The notes under the pieces are model-generated. The model was given only the letters and a program-made list of their open reading frames with translations, was not told where the DNA came from and did not search any database. The translations under genes and the position numbers were made by a program. Positions 18,359 to 27,158 of a stretch of DNA of 64,000 nucleotides are shown piece by piece. The first letter of the stretch is position 1. Each line of letters begins with the position of its first letter. Source of the stretch: Alphaproteobacteria bacterium (GTDB lineage: Bacteria; Pseudomonadota; Alphaproteobacteria; Thalassobaculales; Thalassobaculaceae); the NCBI GenBank assembly GCA_024742275.1, contig JANSYS010000014.1:53842-117841 (forward strand), read 5' to 3'.

Positions 18359-19573
18359 TCACGACTTGCGGCGCGCTTCCAGGACGGTTCCGTCGGCGAT
18401 CAGGCCATCGATTTCCTCGGGACTGAAGCCGTTCTCCTCAAGCAGCTCCCGACCGTGCTCACCGAAGCGCGGCGGTCGGCGTTTGATCTCGCCAGGGGTC
18501 CGGGAGAACTTGATCGGAATGCCCCAGCCCTTCCAGCCGTCCTTCTCCGCCGCCATCCCCCGGTGAATCGTATGCGGATGGGCCATCACCTCCTCGGTGT
18601 TGCGCATCGGCCCAACCGGCAAGCCGGCCGCCAACAGTCGATCACAGAGCTCGTTGCCGTCGAGCTCGGCCAGTAGGGCCTGCAACTCGCCGCGCAGGGC
18701 GTCCTGGTTGTTCAGCCGATCGCCGTTCGTCGCGAATCTTGGATCGTCGCCTAGTTCCGGTTTACCCAATTCCTTGCAAAGCTTCTTGAACGCCCGATCG
18801 TTTCCGCCGGCAACGAATACGTCGACGGTCGCCGTTTTGAACAGATCGTAAGGGCTGATGTTCGGATGCTGGTTGCCTGTCAGTTTTGGCACGCGTCCGG
18901 ACAGCGAGTAGTTGGCGACATGCGGATGCATCAGTGCCAGGCCGCAGTCGTAGAGGGTCATGTCGATGTACTGACCCAGCCCGGACCGGGCGCGCTCCAA
19001 GAGCGCCATAAGGATCGCGTTGCATGAGTAGAGGCCCGTGCCGATATCGACCATCGGAATACCGAGACGGACCGGCCCGCCCTCCGGCGTGCCGTTGATC
19101 GAGAAATGGCCGACCATGGCCTGAATGATTCCGTCATACCCGGGAAAGCCGCCATAGGGACCGTCCGCGCCAAAGCCTGACACTCGGCAATGGACAAGGC
19201 CGGGGAACCGGTCTTTCAGGACCTCCTCGTAGCCCAGGCCCCATTTCTCCATGGATCCGGGTTTGTAGTTCTCGACCAGGACGTCGGCCTCTTCCAGCAA
19301 GCGCAGGAGAACTTCCTTGCCGCGGTCTGTCGCTAGATCGAGGGCGAGCGACCGCTTGTTCCGGTTCACACCAAGGAAGTAGCTGGCGTCCTTTCCGTCG
19401 TCGAACGGAGGTCCCCAATCACGCACCTCATCACCCTGCGGCGGTTCGATCTTGATGATCTCCGCGCCATGGTCGCCGAGCATCTGTGTGCAGTACGGAC
19501 CGCCGAGCACGCGGGTGCAGTCGACAACCTTGATCCCGGCGAGCGTGCCGCCGGACGTCTTCTCGTTCGCCAC
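18359..19573 (-). CDS. CaiB/BaiF-type (family III) CoA transferase
   Basis: The 404-aa protein starts from a GTG preceded by CGGGAGGATAACG. It has the family III CoA-transferase signature: [30 protein letters not shown], then [11 protein letters not shown] and the catalytic Asp in [10 protein letters not shown]. The C-terminal part has NTEEVMAHP. These enzymes move CoA between carboxylic acids (formate, carnitine, mesaconate, succinate and others). It is the first gene of the minus-strand run, so activation of an organic acid to its CoA ester is the likely role. The substrate is not identifiable. Confidence 0.93.
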   Translation of the reverse strand: MANEKTSGGTLAGIKVVDCTRVLGGPYCTQMLGDHGAEIIKIEPPQGDEVRDWGPPFDDGKDASYFLGVNRNKRSLALDLATDRGKEVLLRLLEEADVLVENYKPGSMEKWGLGYEEVLKDRFPGLVHCRVSGFGADGPYGGFPGYDGIIQAMVGHFSINGTPEGGPVRLGIPMVDIGTGLYSCNAILMALLERARSGLGQYIDMTLYDCGLALMHPHVANYSLSGRVPKLTGNQHPNISPYDLFKTATVDVFVAGGNDRAFKKLCKELGKPELGDDPRFATNGDRLNNQDALRGELQALLAELDGNELCDRLLAAGLPVGPMRNTEEVMAHPHTIHRGMAAEKDGWKGWGIPIKFSRTPGEIKRRPPRFGEHGRELLEENGFSPEEIDGLIADGTVLEARRKS

Positions 19574-19657
19574 CGTTATCCTCCCGAATGGATCGCGACC
19601 GCAGCCTAGCGGCGAGCCACCGAAAGCGGAAGACGGCGAGAAGCGAGCGGACCCGGA

Positions 19658-20176
19658 TCAGTCGGTCGTGCTCGGTGGATCGCAGAACTTCATCCAGCTC
19701 CAAACCATGTCAACGCTCCCGGACTCGTTGCCCAGGATCGGCATCACAAGCCGCTTGTAGCGTTCGAAAAGCTGACGGGTCTCGATCATCGAGGTTCGAG
19801 CACCGCTGTAGCAGACGCAGTCTTCGACGACCCGGCGATAGATCTCCATGTCGCGGGCGACGAACTCCGAACCGAACGCCTCTTCGACCGTCAGGCCCCT
19901 GAGGTCGCGACGGGCGTACTCGGTCAACTTCGTCCCCACAAGGCGGTACCGGAAAGCGAGCGCTCCGTCCTCGCTCCGCTCGACATTGAAGATGATTGTC
20001 GTCGGCAGGAATGTCGGCAGGTCTATCGGCGGGTCGATGTCCTGGCGCTTTGGCGCGGAACCCGCAGGCGCGACACGGCTCCAATAGGAAAAAAGACGCC
20101 GACGTTCAGGATCATCCAGCGCCTCCTCGTCGTCCCCGGCTCTCAACCAGAGCGCCTCTTCCTGAAGTTCCGCCAT
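19658..20176 (-). CDS. PAS_5-type (PF07310) PAS domain protein
   Basis: The chosen start gives 172 aa; an ATG 27 codons upstream would give 199 aa, but it would run into the inverted repeat of the intergenic region and has no ribosome binding site. The pattern (an RRRLFSYW region, LPTTIIFNVE, FRYRLVGTKL, a YRRVVEDC region and MVMPILG-like strand near the C-terminus) matches the small PAS_5 proteins abundant in Rhodospirillales. They consist of a single PAS-like domain with no output domain. Function unknown; possibly sensing or binding of a small ligand. It lies 84 nt upstream of the CoA-transferase gene on the same strand. A relative is at 48497-49045. Confidence 0.72.
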   Translation of the reverse strand: MAELQEEALWLRAGDDEEALDDPERRRLFSYWSRVAPAGSAPKRQDIDPPIDLPTFLPTTIIFNVERSEDGALAFRYRLVGTKLTEYARRDLRGLTVEEAFGSEFVARDMEIYRRVVEDCVCYSGARTSMIETRQLFERYKRLVMPILGNESGSVDMVWSWMKFCDPPSTTD

Positions 20177-20240
20177 ACCGGCGCCGCCTGTCGTGAGTCC
20201 TGGCAACCAACGCCTGCGCGAAGGCGTCTCGCCGAATAGG

Positions 20241-20271
20241 TTAGCAGTAAAATTCAAACTGGTTCTGCTAA
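20241..20271. promoter_or_regulatory. Inverted repeat between the PAS_5 and prpF genes
   Basis: TTAGCAG at 20241-20247 and its exact complement CTGCTAA at 20265-20271 flank 17 nt of AT-rich sequence between two divergent genes. The position is right for an operator of one or both. No matching site was found elsewhere in the window by eye. Confidence 0.35.
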
Positions 20272-20314
20272 AATGCTTTAGGTTCGAGACACTGAAACTC
20301 TTCTGGCAAGACCA

Positions 20315-21454
20315 ATGACCGACACGAATCGCATTCCGGCGGTATTTATCCGCGGCGGAACGAGCAAAGGTTTATTCTTTCACGCGCGGGATCTTCCCAA
20401 TGACCGGGAAAGCCGGGATGCGATCTTCCTCGCCGTCTTGGGCAGCCCGGACCCCTATGGCCGCCAACTCGACGGCATGGGTGGCGGGTACTCATCCGTA
20501 TCGAAAGCGGTCGTGATCGCACCGTCAGACCGAGCCGACGCCGATGTCGATTTCACCTTTGCCCAGGTGGTCGTCGACAAGCCCATGGTCGACTACGCCC
20601 AGACCTGCGGCAACCTCTCCAGTGCGGTCGGGCCCTTCGCCGTCGACGAGGGTCTGGTCCAGGTGGCGGACGGCCCTGCCGTGGTCAGGGTCTTCAACAC
20701 CAACACCTCGAAGGTCTATCACGCCCATTTCGACGTCCGCGCCGGGCGGTCGGTGGAGAAAGGAGACGTCGTGCTACCCGGCGTCTCCGGCACCGCGGCC
20801 CTTGTTCGCCTTGACTATGTCGACCCGGGCGGGGCGATGACGCGCGCCTTCCTGCCGACCGGCAACCCGATCGATACCTTCGACGTTCCAGGGATCGGAT
20901 CAGTCGAAGCGTCTTTGGTCGACGCGACGAACCCGGTGGTGTTCGTCGATGCCGCCTCCTTCGGAAAGACTGCGACGGAGCATCCAGACGCGCTGGATGC
21001 CGATACCTCCTTCATGGCGGCCATGGATGATCTCCGGCGCCAAGCCGGCGTCGCGATGGGGTTGGCCGACCGGCCCCAGGACGTGCCGCTGTCGAACCCG
21101 AAAATCGCGATCCTGGCGGCGCCCGCCGATTCCGTCACCATCTCCGGCGAAGCCGTATCCGCGTCGACGCACGACCTTCAGATCCGCATTCTGTCCATGG
21201 AGAAGTGCCACAAGGCGGTGACTGGCACCGGCGCCATGTGCCTTGCCGCCGCCAGCGGCGTTGTTGGCTCGGTGCCGCATCGGCTCAGGAAAGAGCGAGG
21301 GTCCAAAGTTCGGATCGCCTCTCCCTCGGGCGTCGTCGCGTTGGCCGCAGATGTGGACCACAGCGCCGAAAGCGGCTGGCGCGTTCGGGCGATTTCGGTC
21401 GAACGCACCCAGCGTCGTTTGATGGAGGGTTGGGTCCGCCTGCCGCACGGATGA
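20315..21454 (+). CDS. prpF: PrpF-family isomerase (2-methylaconitate cis-trans isomerase-like)
   Basis: The 379-aa protein starts with the family hallmark PAVFIRGGTSKGLFF and continues with DGMGGGYSSVSKA, TCGNLSSAVGPFA and, in the second half, TGTGAMCLAAAS. This is the diaminopimelate-epimerase-like fold of PrpF, which isomerises 2-methylaconitate in the AcnD/PrpF version of the methylcitrate cycle. Homologues such as 4-oxalomesaconate tautomerase (GalD) act in aromatic degradation. No prpB, prpC or acnD is in the window, so the actual substrate is open. It is divergent from the PAS_5 gene and convergent with the FadB-like gene. Confidence 0.88.
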   Translation: MTDTNRIPAVFIRGGTSKGLFFHARDLPNDRESRDAIFLAVLGSPDPYGRQLDGMGGGYSSVSKAVVIAPSDRADADVDFTFAQVVVDKPMVDYAQTCGNLSSAVGPFAVDEGLVQVADGPAVVRVFNTNTSKVYHAHFDVRAGRSVEKGDVVLPGVSGTAALVRLDYVDPGGAMTRAFLPTGNPIDTFDVPGIGSVEASLVDATNPVVFVDAASFGKTATEHPDALDADTSFMAAMDDLRRQAGVAMGLADRPQDVPLSNPKIAILAAPADSVTISGEAVSASTHDLQIRILSMEKCHKAVTGTGAMCLAAASGVVGSVPHRLRKERGSKVRIASPSGVVALAADVDHSAESGWRVRAISVERTQRRLMEGWVRLPHG

Positions 21455-21476
21455 GCCGAGCCCATCCCACCATGCC

Positions 21477-21513
21477 TCAACCTCACCCCGGCCAAAGGCA
21501 TGGGTGAGGTTGA
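21477..21513. terminator. Stable hairpin between convergent prpF and fadB-like genes
   Basis: TCAACCTCACCC at 21477-21488 pairs exactly with GGGTGAGGTTGA at 21502-21513, a 12-bp stem with a 13-nt loop. It sits in the 77 nt between two gene ends, so it is a good candidate for a two-way terminator. There is no T-run on either side, which weakens a Rho-independent mechanism. An alternative helix, CATGCCT at 21471-21477 with AGGCATG at 21496-21502, shares one base with each arm of the first and cannot nest with it. Confidence 0.5.
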
Positions 21514-21531
21514 CACAGATCCCGGTCGGTT

Positions 21532-23649
21532 TCAGAGCTCCGCGAACCCCTTGCCCTCATCGACGAGTTTCAGAAGCAACGGGCTCGGCGCCATCCAGGG
21601 TCCGTGCTCCTTTTCGAACTGACGCATCTTCTCGCCGATGGTTTTGAGGCCCACCGTGTCGGCCCAGAACATCGGGCCGCCGCGGAAGCGCGGAAATCCG
21701 TATCCATGCATCCAAACAACGTCGATGTCGCTGGCCCGTAGCGCGATCCCCTCGTCCAGGATCTTCGCCCCCTCGTTGACAAGCGGATAGAGGCAGCGCT
21801 CGAGGATCTCGTCATCCGAGATATCCCGCCGCTCCAAACCGAGCTCGGCCGACGTTTCGACGATGATCGCCTCGACCTCGGGATCGGGCTCCGGCGTCCG
21901 GCCGTCAGCGTACTTGAACCAGCCCTTTCCGGTCTTCTGCCCGAACCGGCCCAAATCGCAGATCTTGTCGGCAATAGTGCCGGAATACCGGATGTTCGTC
22001 GGCTTTCCGCCGTTGGCCTTGATCTGTTCCTGGCGAACCCGCCAGCCGACATCGTTGCCTGCCAAGTCGCACATGGCGAACGGTCCCATAGGCATTCCGA
22101 AATCGTAGAGAACCCGATCGATATCCTGGGGAAGCGCGCCCTCCTCGACGAGGAACATTGCCTCGCGCAGATACTGGTGGAGCATCCGGTTACCAACGAA
22201 GCCGTGGCAAACACCGACCAGGACGCCGACCTTTCCAAGCGTCTTCGACAGCCCCATCACCGTAGCGATCACATCGTCAGAGGTCTTCTCGCCGCGAACG
22301 TTCTCCATCAGCCGCATGACATTGGCGGGGCTGAAGAAGTGCGTCCCAATGACGTCTTCCGGGCGGGAAGTCGCGGCAGCGATCTCGTCCACGTCGAGGG
22401 TCGAGGTGTTGGTCGCCATGATCACGCCGGGCTTGCACACCCGGTCCAGCCTGGCGAACAGCTCCTTCTTGACGCTCATGTCTTCGAACACCGCCTCGAC
22501 GACAATGTCGGTGGCCGCGAGTTCAACCAGGTCGGTGGTCGGGGTGATCAGCGCCATGCGCTTATCCATCTCGGCCTGACCGAGTCGCCCCTTGGAAACG
22601 GTGGCGGCATAATTTTTCCGGATCTTCTCAATACCCGCGTCGAGCGCCGCCTGCTCGCTCTCGACGATGGTGACCGGAATGCCCGCATTCGCGAAGACCA
22701 TGGCGATTCCGCCGCCCATGGTGCCGCAACCGATGACACCGGCGTTCTGGATCGGTCGGGTCGGCGTATCCTTCGCCACATCCGGAATCTTCGCCACCTC
22801 TCGCTCGGCGAAGAAGGCGTGACGCATCGATCGCGCCTCGTCCGCGTTGACGAGCTGCTCGAATTCCTTGCGCTCAAATTTCAGACCGTCGGCGAATTCC
22901 ATGGTCGCGGCGGCCTCGATACAGCGCACGCAGGCGTAGGGCGCGTTCATTCCCCGCGCCCGCTTGGCCATCGACTTCCTGAACGAGTCGAAGAGGCCCG
23001 GATTGTCCTTCGCCTCCTGAAGTCCGTCCGTACGGTCGCATGACCGGCGGGGCGCGCTGTCGGACTTGGCGAGGCGCTCGGCGGCGGCTACCGCCGCGGC
23101 GATCACCGTGTCGACATCGCCATCCACCAGTTCGTCGACGATACCGGACTCGTACGCCTCCTTTTCGGACACCAAGCGTCCCGAGACGATCAACTCAAGC
23201 GCCTTTGAAACACCGGCCACCCGCGGCATCCGCTGCGTGCCGCCGGCGCCGGGGAGGATGCCCAAGGTAACTTCTGGCAGGCCGAGCTTGGTCTTTGGGC
23301 CGCAAACCCGATAGTGGCAGCCCAGCGCAAGCTCCAGACCGCCACCGGCAGCGACACCGTGAATCGCCGCGACGACCGGTTTTTCCATCCCCTCGAGGTC
23401 GTCGAGGATCGGCGTCAAGCGGCGGACATGCGCCGGCGGCTCGGTGCCGAACTCTCGGATATCAGCCCCCGCGCAGAACATCCGACCCGCGCCGGTAACG
23501 ACAATGCCATCGACCTCGGCATCTGCGGCGAGACGCAGGATCGCCGCCTCCAAACCCTCGCGGACCGGCCAACCGAGGCCGTTAACAGGCGGATTGTTCA
23601 GCTTGAGAAGGGCGATACGGCCACGACGCTCCTCGATCACTGCGCTCAT
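21532..23649 (-). CDS. FadB-like bifunctional enoyl-CoA hydratase / 3-hydroxyacyl-CoA dehydrogenase
   Basis: The start chosen is the ATG after GGAGAGGAAGCC, giving 705 aa (MSAVIEERRGRIALLKLN); an open frame continues upstream but is not plausible protein. The N-terminal crotonase domain (about residues 1-190) has AGRMFCAGADIREFG and LGLPEVTLGILPGAGGTQRMPR. The dehydrogenase part starts with the NAD motif AGVIGCGTMGGGIA near residue 300 and has FFSPANVMRLMENVRG. Two C-terminal 3HCDH domains contain GFVGNRML and MHGYGFPRFRGGPMFWAD. This is the peroxisomal-type multifunctional beta-oxidation enzyme. It is divergent from the acyl-CoA synthetase gene, which would supply its substrate. Confidence 0.94.
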   Translation of the reverse strand: MSAVIEERRGRIALLKLNNPPVNGLGWPVREGLEAAILRLAADAEVDGIVVTGAGRMFCAGADIREFGTEPPAHVRRLTPILDDLEGMEKPVVAAIHGVAAGGGLELALGCHYRVCGPKTKLGLPEVTLGILPGAGGTQRMPRVAGVSKALELIVSGRLVSEKEAYESGIVDELVDGDVDTVIAAAVAAAERLAKSDSAPRRSCDRTDGLQEAKDNPGLFDSFRKSMAKRARGMNAPYACVRCIEAAATMEFADGLKFERKEFEQLVNADEARSMRHAFFAEREVAKIPDVAKDTPTRPIQNAGVIGCGTMGGGIAMVFANAGIPVTIVESEQAALDAGIEKIRKNYAATVSKGRLGQAEMDKRMALITPTTDLVELAATDIVVEAVFEDMSVKKELFARLDRVCKPGVIMATNTSTLDVDEIAAATSRPEDVIGTHFFSPANVMRLMENVRGEKTSDDVIATVMGLSKTLGKVGVLVGVCHGFVGNRMLHQYLREAMFLVEEGALPQDIDRVLYDFGMPMGPFAMCDLAGNDVGWRVRQEQIKANGGKPTNIRYSGTIADKICDLGRFGQKTGKGWFKYADGRTPEPDPEVEAIIVETSAELGLERRDISDDEILERCLYPLVNEGAKILDEGIALRASDIDVVWMHGYGFPRFRGGPMFWADTVGLKTIGEKMRQFEKEHGPWMAPSPLLLKLVDEGKGFAEL

Positions 23650-23770
23650 CAGGCTTCCTCTCCAATACGGACTTTTCTCTTTGGTCTTCGATAACAGGCC
23701 GCGCCGCCACTTGCCAGACGACACGAAGCCCGCGACGCTAACCGAAAAATTGGAGTGGGAGGAACCGGGC

Positions 23771-25312
23771 GTGACAATGATCAACCTCGCCCACGCGCTT
23801 GAGGCCACGGTAGCCATCGCACCGTCCCGGGAGGCGGTGGTCTGCGGCTCAAGCCGTCTTACGTACGGGGAACTCGATAGGGCCGCCGCACGGTTGGCCG
23901 CCGGCCTCGCGGCGCGGGGAATCGGACCGGGTGCGATCGTGGCGCTGGCCTGCCCTAACGTCCCCGCTTTTCCAATAGCGTACTTCGCCATCCTGAAGAC
24001 AGGAGCCACGGTACTGCCGGTGAGCCTGCTGCTGAAGGCAGACGAAATCGCCTATATGCTGGCGCATTCCGGCGCGTGCGCCCTCCTCTGTCATTCCGGC
24101 TTGGAGATGTCGACGATTGGACGAGAGGGGCTGGCTGCGTTCGAGCGCACCGGCACCTGCTCGCTGTTCGCCTGGATTCCGTCAGAAGACGGCAGCCGCC
24201 CGGCGGATGAGAATTCTGCGCTGGAAGATCTGGAAGCGGACGTCGACGGCTACGACACCGTCAACCGATCGGCCGACGACACTGCCGTCGTCGTTTATAC
24301 CTCGGGGACGACAGGGCGGCCGAAAGGCGCGGAACTGACCCATTCGAACCTGCTGATGCATGCGCTTATGATCCGCAACCACGGCAAATGGGGCGACGAC
24401 GAAGTCCTTCTCGTGGCGCTGCCGCTGTTCCACATCTTCGGCCAGATATGCCAGATGGTTGCAGGACTGTCGGGTGGCGCCCGTCTGGTCCTTGTCCCGA
24501 AGTTCGACGCCTTGACCGTTCTGCAGCTGATAGAAGCGGAGAGCGTGACCCTGTTCTCCGGCGTGCCGACGATGTTCTGGGCTATGCTGACCGAAGCGGA
24601 GAAGGACGGGATCGGAGCCGAGGCACTCGCCAGCCTTCGCAGCGCCACGTCGGGCGGCGCATCCATGCCGATGGAGATCATGCGCCGGTTCGAAGCCCGT
24701 TTCGGAGTCGAGATCCGAGAAGGCTACGGCCTGAGCGAAACCTCACCGGCCGCTGCTGTCCAGTCGCCGGGAATGCCGAGAAAACCGGGGTCGGTCGGCA
24801 GCCCCCATTGGGGGGTCCAGGTTCGGATCGTCGACGCTGCGGGCAAGGAGGTGCCGCGCGGCGACCGTGGCGAAGTCGTGATCCGTGGGCATTGCGTCAT
24901 GAAGGGCTATCTCAACGACCCGGTTGCAACGGCAGAAGCGTTCCGCGACGGCTGGTTCCATACCGGCGACATCGGCATCATGGATACCGACGGCTGCCTG
25001 TTCATCGTCGATCGCAAGAAGGAGATGATCATCCGCAACGGGATGAACGTCTACCCGCGCGAGGTCGAAGAGGTCCTGATCACGCACCCCGAGATCTCGC
25101 TGGTGGCCGTGATCGGCGTGCCGCATGAGAAACACGGCCAGGAGGTCAAGGCAGTTGCCGTGCGCGCTCCGGGCTCGCAACTCGACGTGGCGGATCTGAT
25201 CGCCTGGGCGCGGGAGCGCATGGGAGCCCACAAGTACCCCCGGGTGGTCGAGTTCCGCGACGCGCTGCCGATGAATGCCACCGGTAAAATCCAGAAGCGG
25301 GCGCTCAGTTGA
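23771..25312 (+). CDS. Long-chain/aryl acyl-CoA synthetase (AMP-binding family)
   Basis: I place the start at the GTG that follows GGGAGGA by 8 nt; an ATG two codons later has worse spacing. The product has 513 aa. ANL-superfamily motifs are complete: A3 VYTSGTTGRPKGAELTH at about residues 178-194, GYGLSETSPAA, GWFHTGDIG, DRKKEMIIRNG and the catalytic Lys in NATGKIQKR at the C-terminus. The enzyme activates a carboxylic acid with ATP and CoA. It is divergent from the FadB-like gene across 121 nt, suggesting one fatty- or aryl-acid degradation unit. Confidence 0.93.
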   Translation: MTMINLAHALEATVAIAPSREAVVCGSSRLTYGELDRAAARLAAGLAARGIGPGAIVALACPNVPAFPIAYFAILKTGATVLPVSLLLKADEIAYMLAHSGACALLCHSGLEMSTIGREGLAAFERTGTCSLFAWIPSEDGSRPADENSALEDLEADVDGYDTVNRSADDTAVVVYTSGTTGRPKGAELTHSNLLMHALMIRNHGKWGDDEVLLVALPLFHIFGQICQMVAGLSGGARLVLVPKFDALTVLQLIEAESVTLFSGVPTMFWAMLTEAEKDGIGAEALASLRSATSGGASMPMEIMRRFEARFGVEIREGYGLSETSPAAAVQSPGMPRKPGSVGSPHWGVQVRIVDAAGKEVPRGDRGEVVIRGHCVMKGYLNDPVATAEAFRDGWFHTGDIGIMDTDGCLFIVDRKKEMIIRNGMNVYPREVEEVLITHPEISLVAVIGVPHEKHGQEVKAVAVRAPGSQLDVADLIAWARERMGAHKYPRVVEFRDALPMNATGKIQKRALS

Positions 25313-25329
25313 GGCCGGCGGGATCGACG

Positions 25330-25884
25330 CTAGTCGCCCCGTCGCACCCGCCTCGGACAGGGCGCGACGGTCCCGGCCAGCGGGTTGAACTCCGAACGAG
25401 CGATCTTTGCGAGGCTGCGGCCATAAAGGTGCAAAGACAGCGACGGCCGGTCGGAGTCGTTGCGGATGCTGTGGATGTCGTTCGGGCTGAAGGTCTTCAC
25501 GATACCGGCGGTCACCACGGTCTCCGCGACACGCTCTAGCGTTGCCCGACCCGCCTCTCCGCCATCATCGATCCGGCGCCAGTCGACATTGATCTCCTCG
25601 CCGTCCAGGCCCATCACAACGCCCCAGGTCTGATGGTCGTGCGGCGCGACACCCCGCCCCGGCTCCCAGCACACCGTTTCAAGCAGGAAACCGTCCGCCG
25701 GCTCCTCGTGCAGGATAGTGATGCCGAACCCCTGGTCCGCATCTGTCTCGTACAGATCCTCCGCGATCCACGACCGGTCCTCGGCGAGCGGGCGGAGACG
25801 GGAGCTCAGGGCGGCGACGGCACCCTCGGGAGTCGCGTGCTCGGCTACGATCCGGCGGATGTCCACCACCAGTCTCTCGATCAT
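25330..25884 (-). CDS. Cysteine-dioxygenase-like cupin (thiol dioxygenase family)
   Basis: The start ATG follows TTGGGAGATG and gives 184 aa. The three iron-binding histidines of thiol dioxygenases are visible: His82 and His84 in PHDHQTWGVV and His138 in NDIHSIRND, with the conserved HLYG at 152-155 bringing the active-site Tyr154. The layout fits the Cys dioxygenase / 3-mercaptopropionate dioxygenase superfamily. Arg60-type residues for cysteine carboxylate binding cannot be assigned by eye. It is divergent from the Tat-exported flavoprotein operon across 116 nt. Confidence 0.83.
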   Translation of the reverse strand: MIERLVVDIRRIVAEHATPEGAVAALSSRLRPLAEDRSWIAEDLYETDADQGFGITILHEEPADGFLLETVCWEPGRGVAPHDHQTWGVVMGLDGEEINVDWRRIDDGGEAGRATLERVAETVVTAGIVKTFSPNDIHSIRNDSDRPSLSLHLYGRSLAKIARSEFNPLAGTVAPCPRRVRRGD

Positions 25885-25949
25885 TGCTTCATCTCCCAAG
25901 CCTCGGTGACGGATCATTTCACCGTCGGTCCGATCCCGAAACTCTTGAA

Positions 25950-25971
25950 AATAGTTTAACATTAAATTATT
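25950..25971. promoter_or_regulatory. 22-nt near-perfect palindrome, candidate MarR operator
   Basis: The left arm AATAGTTTAA (25950-25959) and right arm TTAAATTATT (25962-25971) are complementary at 9 of 10 positions around a central CA. The site begins 29 nt before the ATG of the Acg-type flavoprotein gene end of the leader and overlaps a possible -35 hexamer TTGAAA at 25945-25950. The operon it precedes encodes a MarR regulator as second gene, and MarR proteins usually bind AT-rich palindromes of this size to repress their own operon. Confidence 0.6.
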
Positions 25972-26000
25972 TATCGGTGAACAAATCGAGGAGACCTTCA

Positions 26001-27149
26001 ATGTCCCTATCCCGGCGCAGTGTTCTTTCGGTCATCGGAGGCGGCGTAATCGTCGCCGCCGGAAGCATCGGCACATTCCTGGCAACCCGAACGCCCACCA
26101 CAGCCCTAGAGCCCTGGGCACAAGCCGGCGTCGGATATGCGGACCCCAGACTGGAAGCGCTATCCTGGGCAATCCTGGCGCCCAACCCCCACAATCGGCA
26201 GCCCTGGCTTATTCGTCTCGATTCAAAAACGACCGTAACTCTTTTTGCGGATTCAAACAGAAAACTGCCAGCAACCGATCCCTACGACCGCCAGATAACA
26301 ATCGGGCTCGGATGCTTTCTGGAGATTGCCCGGATGGCCGCCGCGGTCGCCGGATACCACCTGGAGATCAAAGCCTTCCCTGAGGGAGAAGATACCAACC
26401 GGCTCACCGAACGTCCGGTCGCCCGCCTCGAATTTATTGAAACCGCAAAACTGGTTGACCCCCTTTTCGCGCAGGTTCTGTCGCGGCGGTCCTGTAAGGA
26501 GCCGTTCGACATGACTCGCCCCCCCACGCCGGCCGCTGTCGAGGCCCTGTTCTCGATCCTACCCGACGGTGTGCGGGGCGCCGGCACCACAGAGTCCGCA
26601 ACGGTCGCTCGGATCGCTGATCTGGCCTGGAAGGGACTGCAGGTCGAGACCAACACGGACCGCACATATCGGGAAAGCGTCGACCTGATACGGATCGGGA
26701 GACGGGAAATCGAAGCCAATCCCGACGGCATCGATCTCGGGGGACCGTTCCTCGAATCACTCAGCCTGATCGGCATGCTGGATCGCGAACAACTCGCCGA
26801 TCCAGCCTCCACCGCCTTTGCACAAGGACTGGAAATGTATCGAGCCTTGTTCGAGGCTACGCCGGCGTTCGTCTGGCTCGCTACAGACGGAAACTCTCGA
26901 CGCGCTCAACTAAGGGCGGGCGCTGCATGGGTTCGGCTCAACCTTGCCACGACCGCAGCCGGTCTGGCCCTGCACCCTGTGAGCCAGACCTTGCAGGAGT
27001 ATCCCGAGATGACGACGCTGAATCGGCAAATCCATCAAGAACTGGCCGAACCCGGCGAAACCGTGCAGATGCTCGGCCGCCTCGGCCATGGGCCGGAAAC
27101 CGCACCGTCGCCGCGCTGGCCCCTCGACAGTCGGGTCGTTCAGGCCTAA
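26001..27149 (+). CDS. Acg-type FMN-binding nitroreductase-like protein with Tat signal
   Basis: The 382-aa protein begins MSLSRRSVLSVIGGGVIVAAG, a twin-arginine signal (SRRSVL) with hydrophobic core and likely cleavage near residues 30-35. The ATG follows CGAGGAGACC. The rest matches the Acg/TM_1586-like nitroreductase family: NPHNRQPWLIRL near residues 66-77, GLGCFLEIARMAAA and RRSCKEPFD, with HPVSQTLQEYPEM near the C-terminus. Members bind FMN and are oxygen- or stress-linked, with no defined substrate. Export with bound cofactor fits the Tat route. It lies 9 nt before a marR gene, so both form one operon. Confidence 0.85.
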   Translation: MSLSRRSVLSVIGGGVIVAAGSIGTFLATRTPTTALEPWAQAGVGYADPRLEALSWAILAPNPHNRQPWLIRLDSKTTVTLFADSNRKLPATDPYDRQITIGLGCFLEIARMAAAVAGYHLEIKAFPEGEDTNRLTERPVARLEFIETAKLVDPLFAQVLSRRSCKEPFDMTRPPTPAAVEALFSILPDGVRGAGTTESATVARIADLAWKGLQVETNTDRTYRESVDLIRIGRREIEANPDGIDLGGPFLESLSLIGMLDREQLADPASTAFAQGLEMYRALFEATPAFVWLATDGNSRRAQLRAGAAWVRLNLATTAAGLALHPVSQTLQEYPEMTTLNRQIHQELAEPGETVQMLGRLGHGPETAPSPRWPLDSRVVQA

Positions 27150-27158
27150 AGCCAATCC

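Noticed and set aside
23444..23770. In-frame extension of the acyl-CoA synthetase upstream of the chosen GTG
   Set aside because: It would overlap the 5' end of the divergent FadB-like gene and reads as Arg/Pro-rich non-protein sequence; the GTG has a good ribosome binding site.
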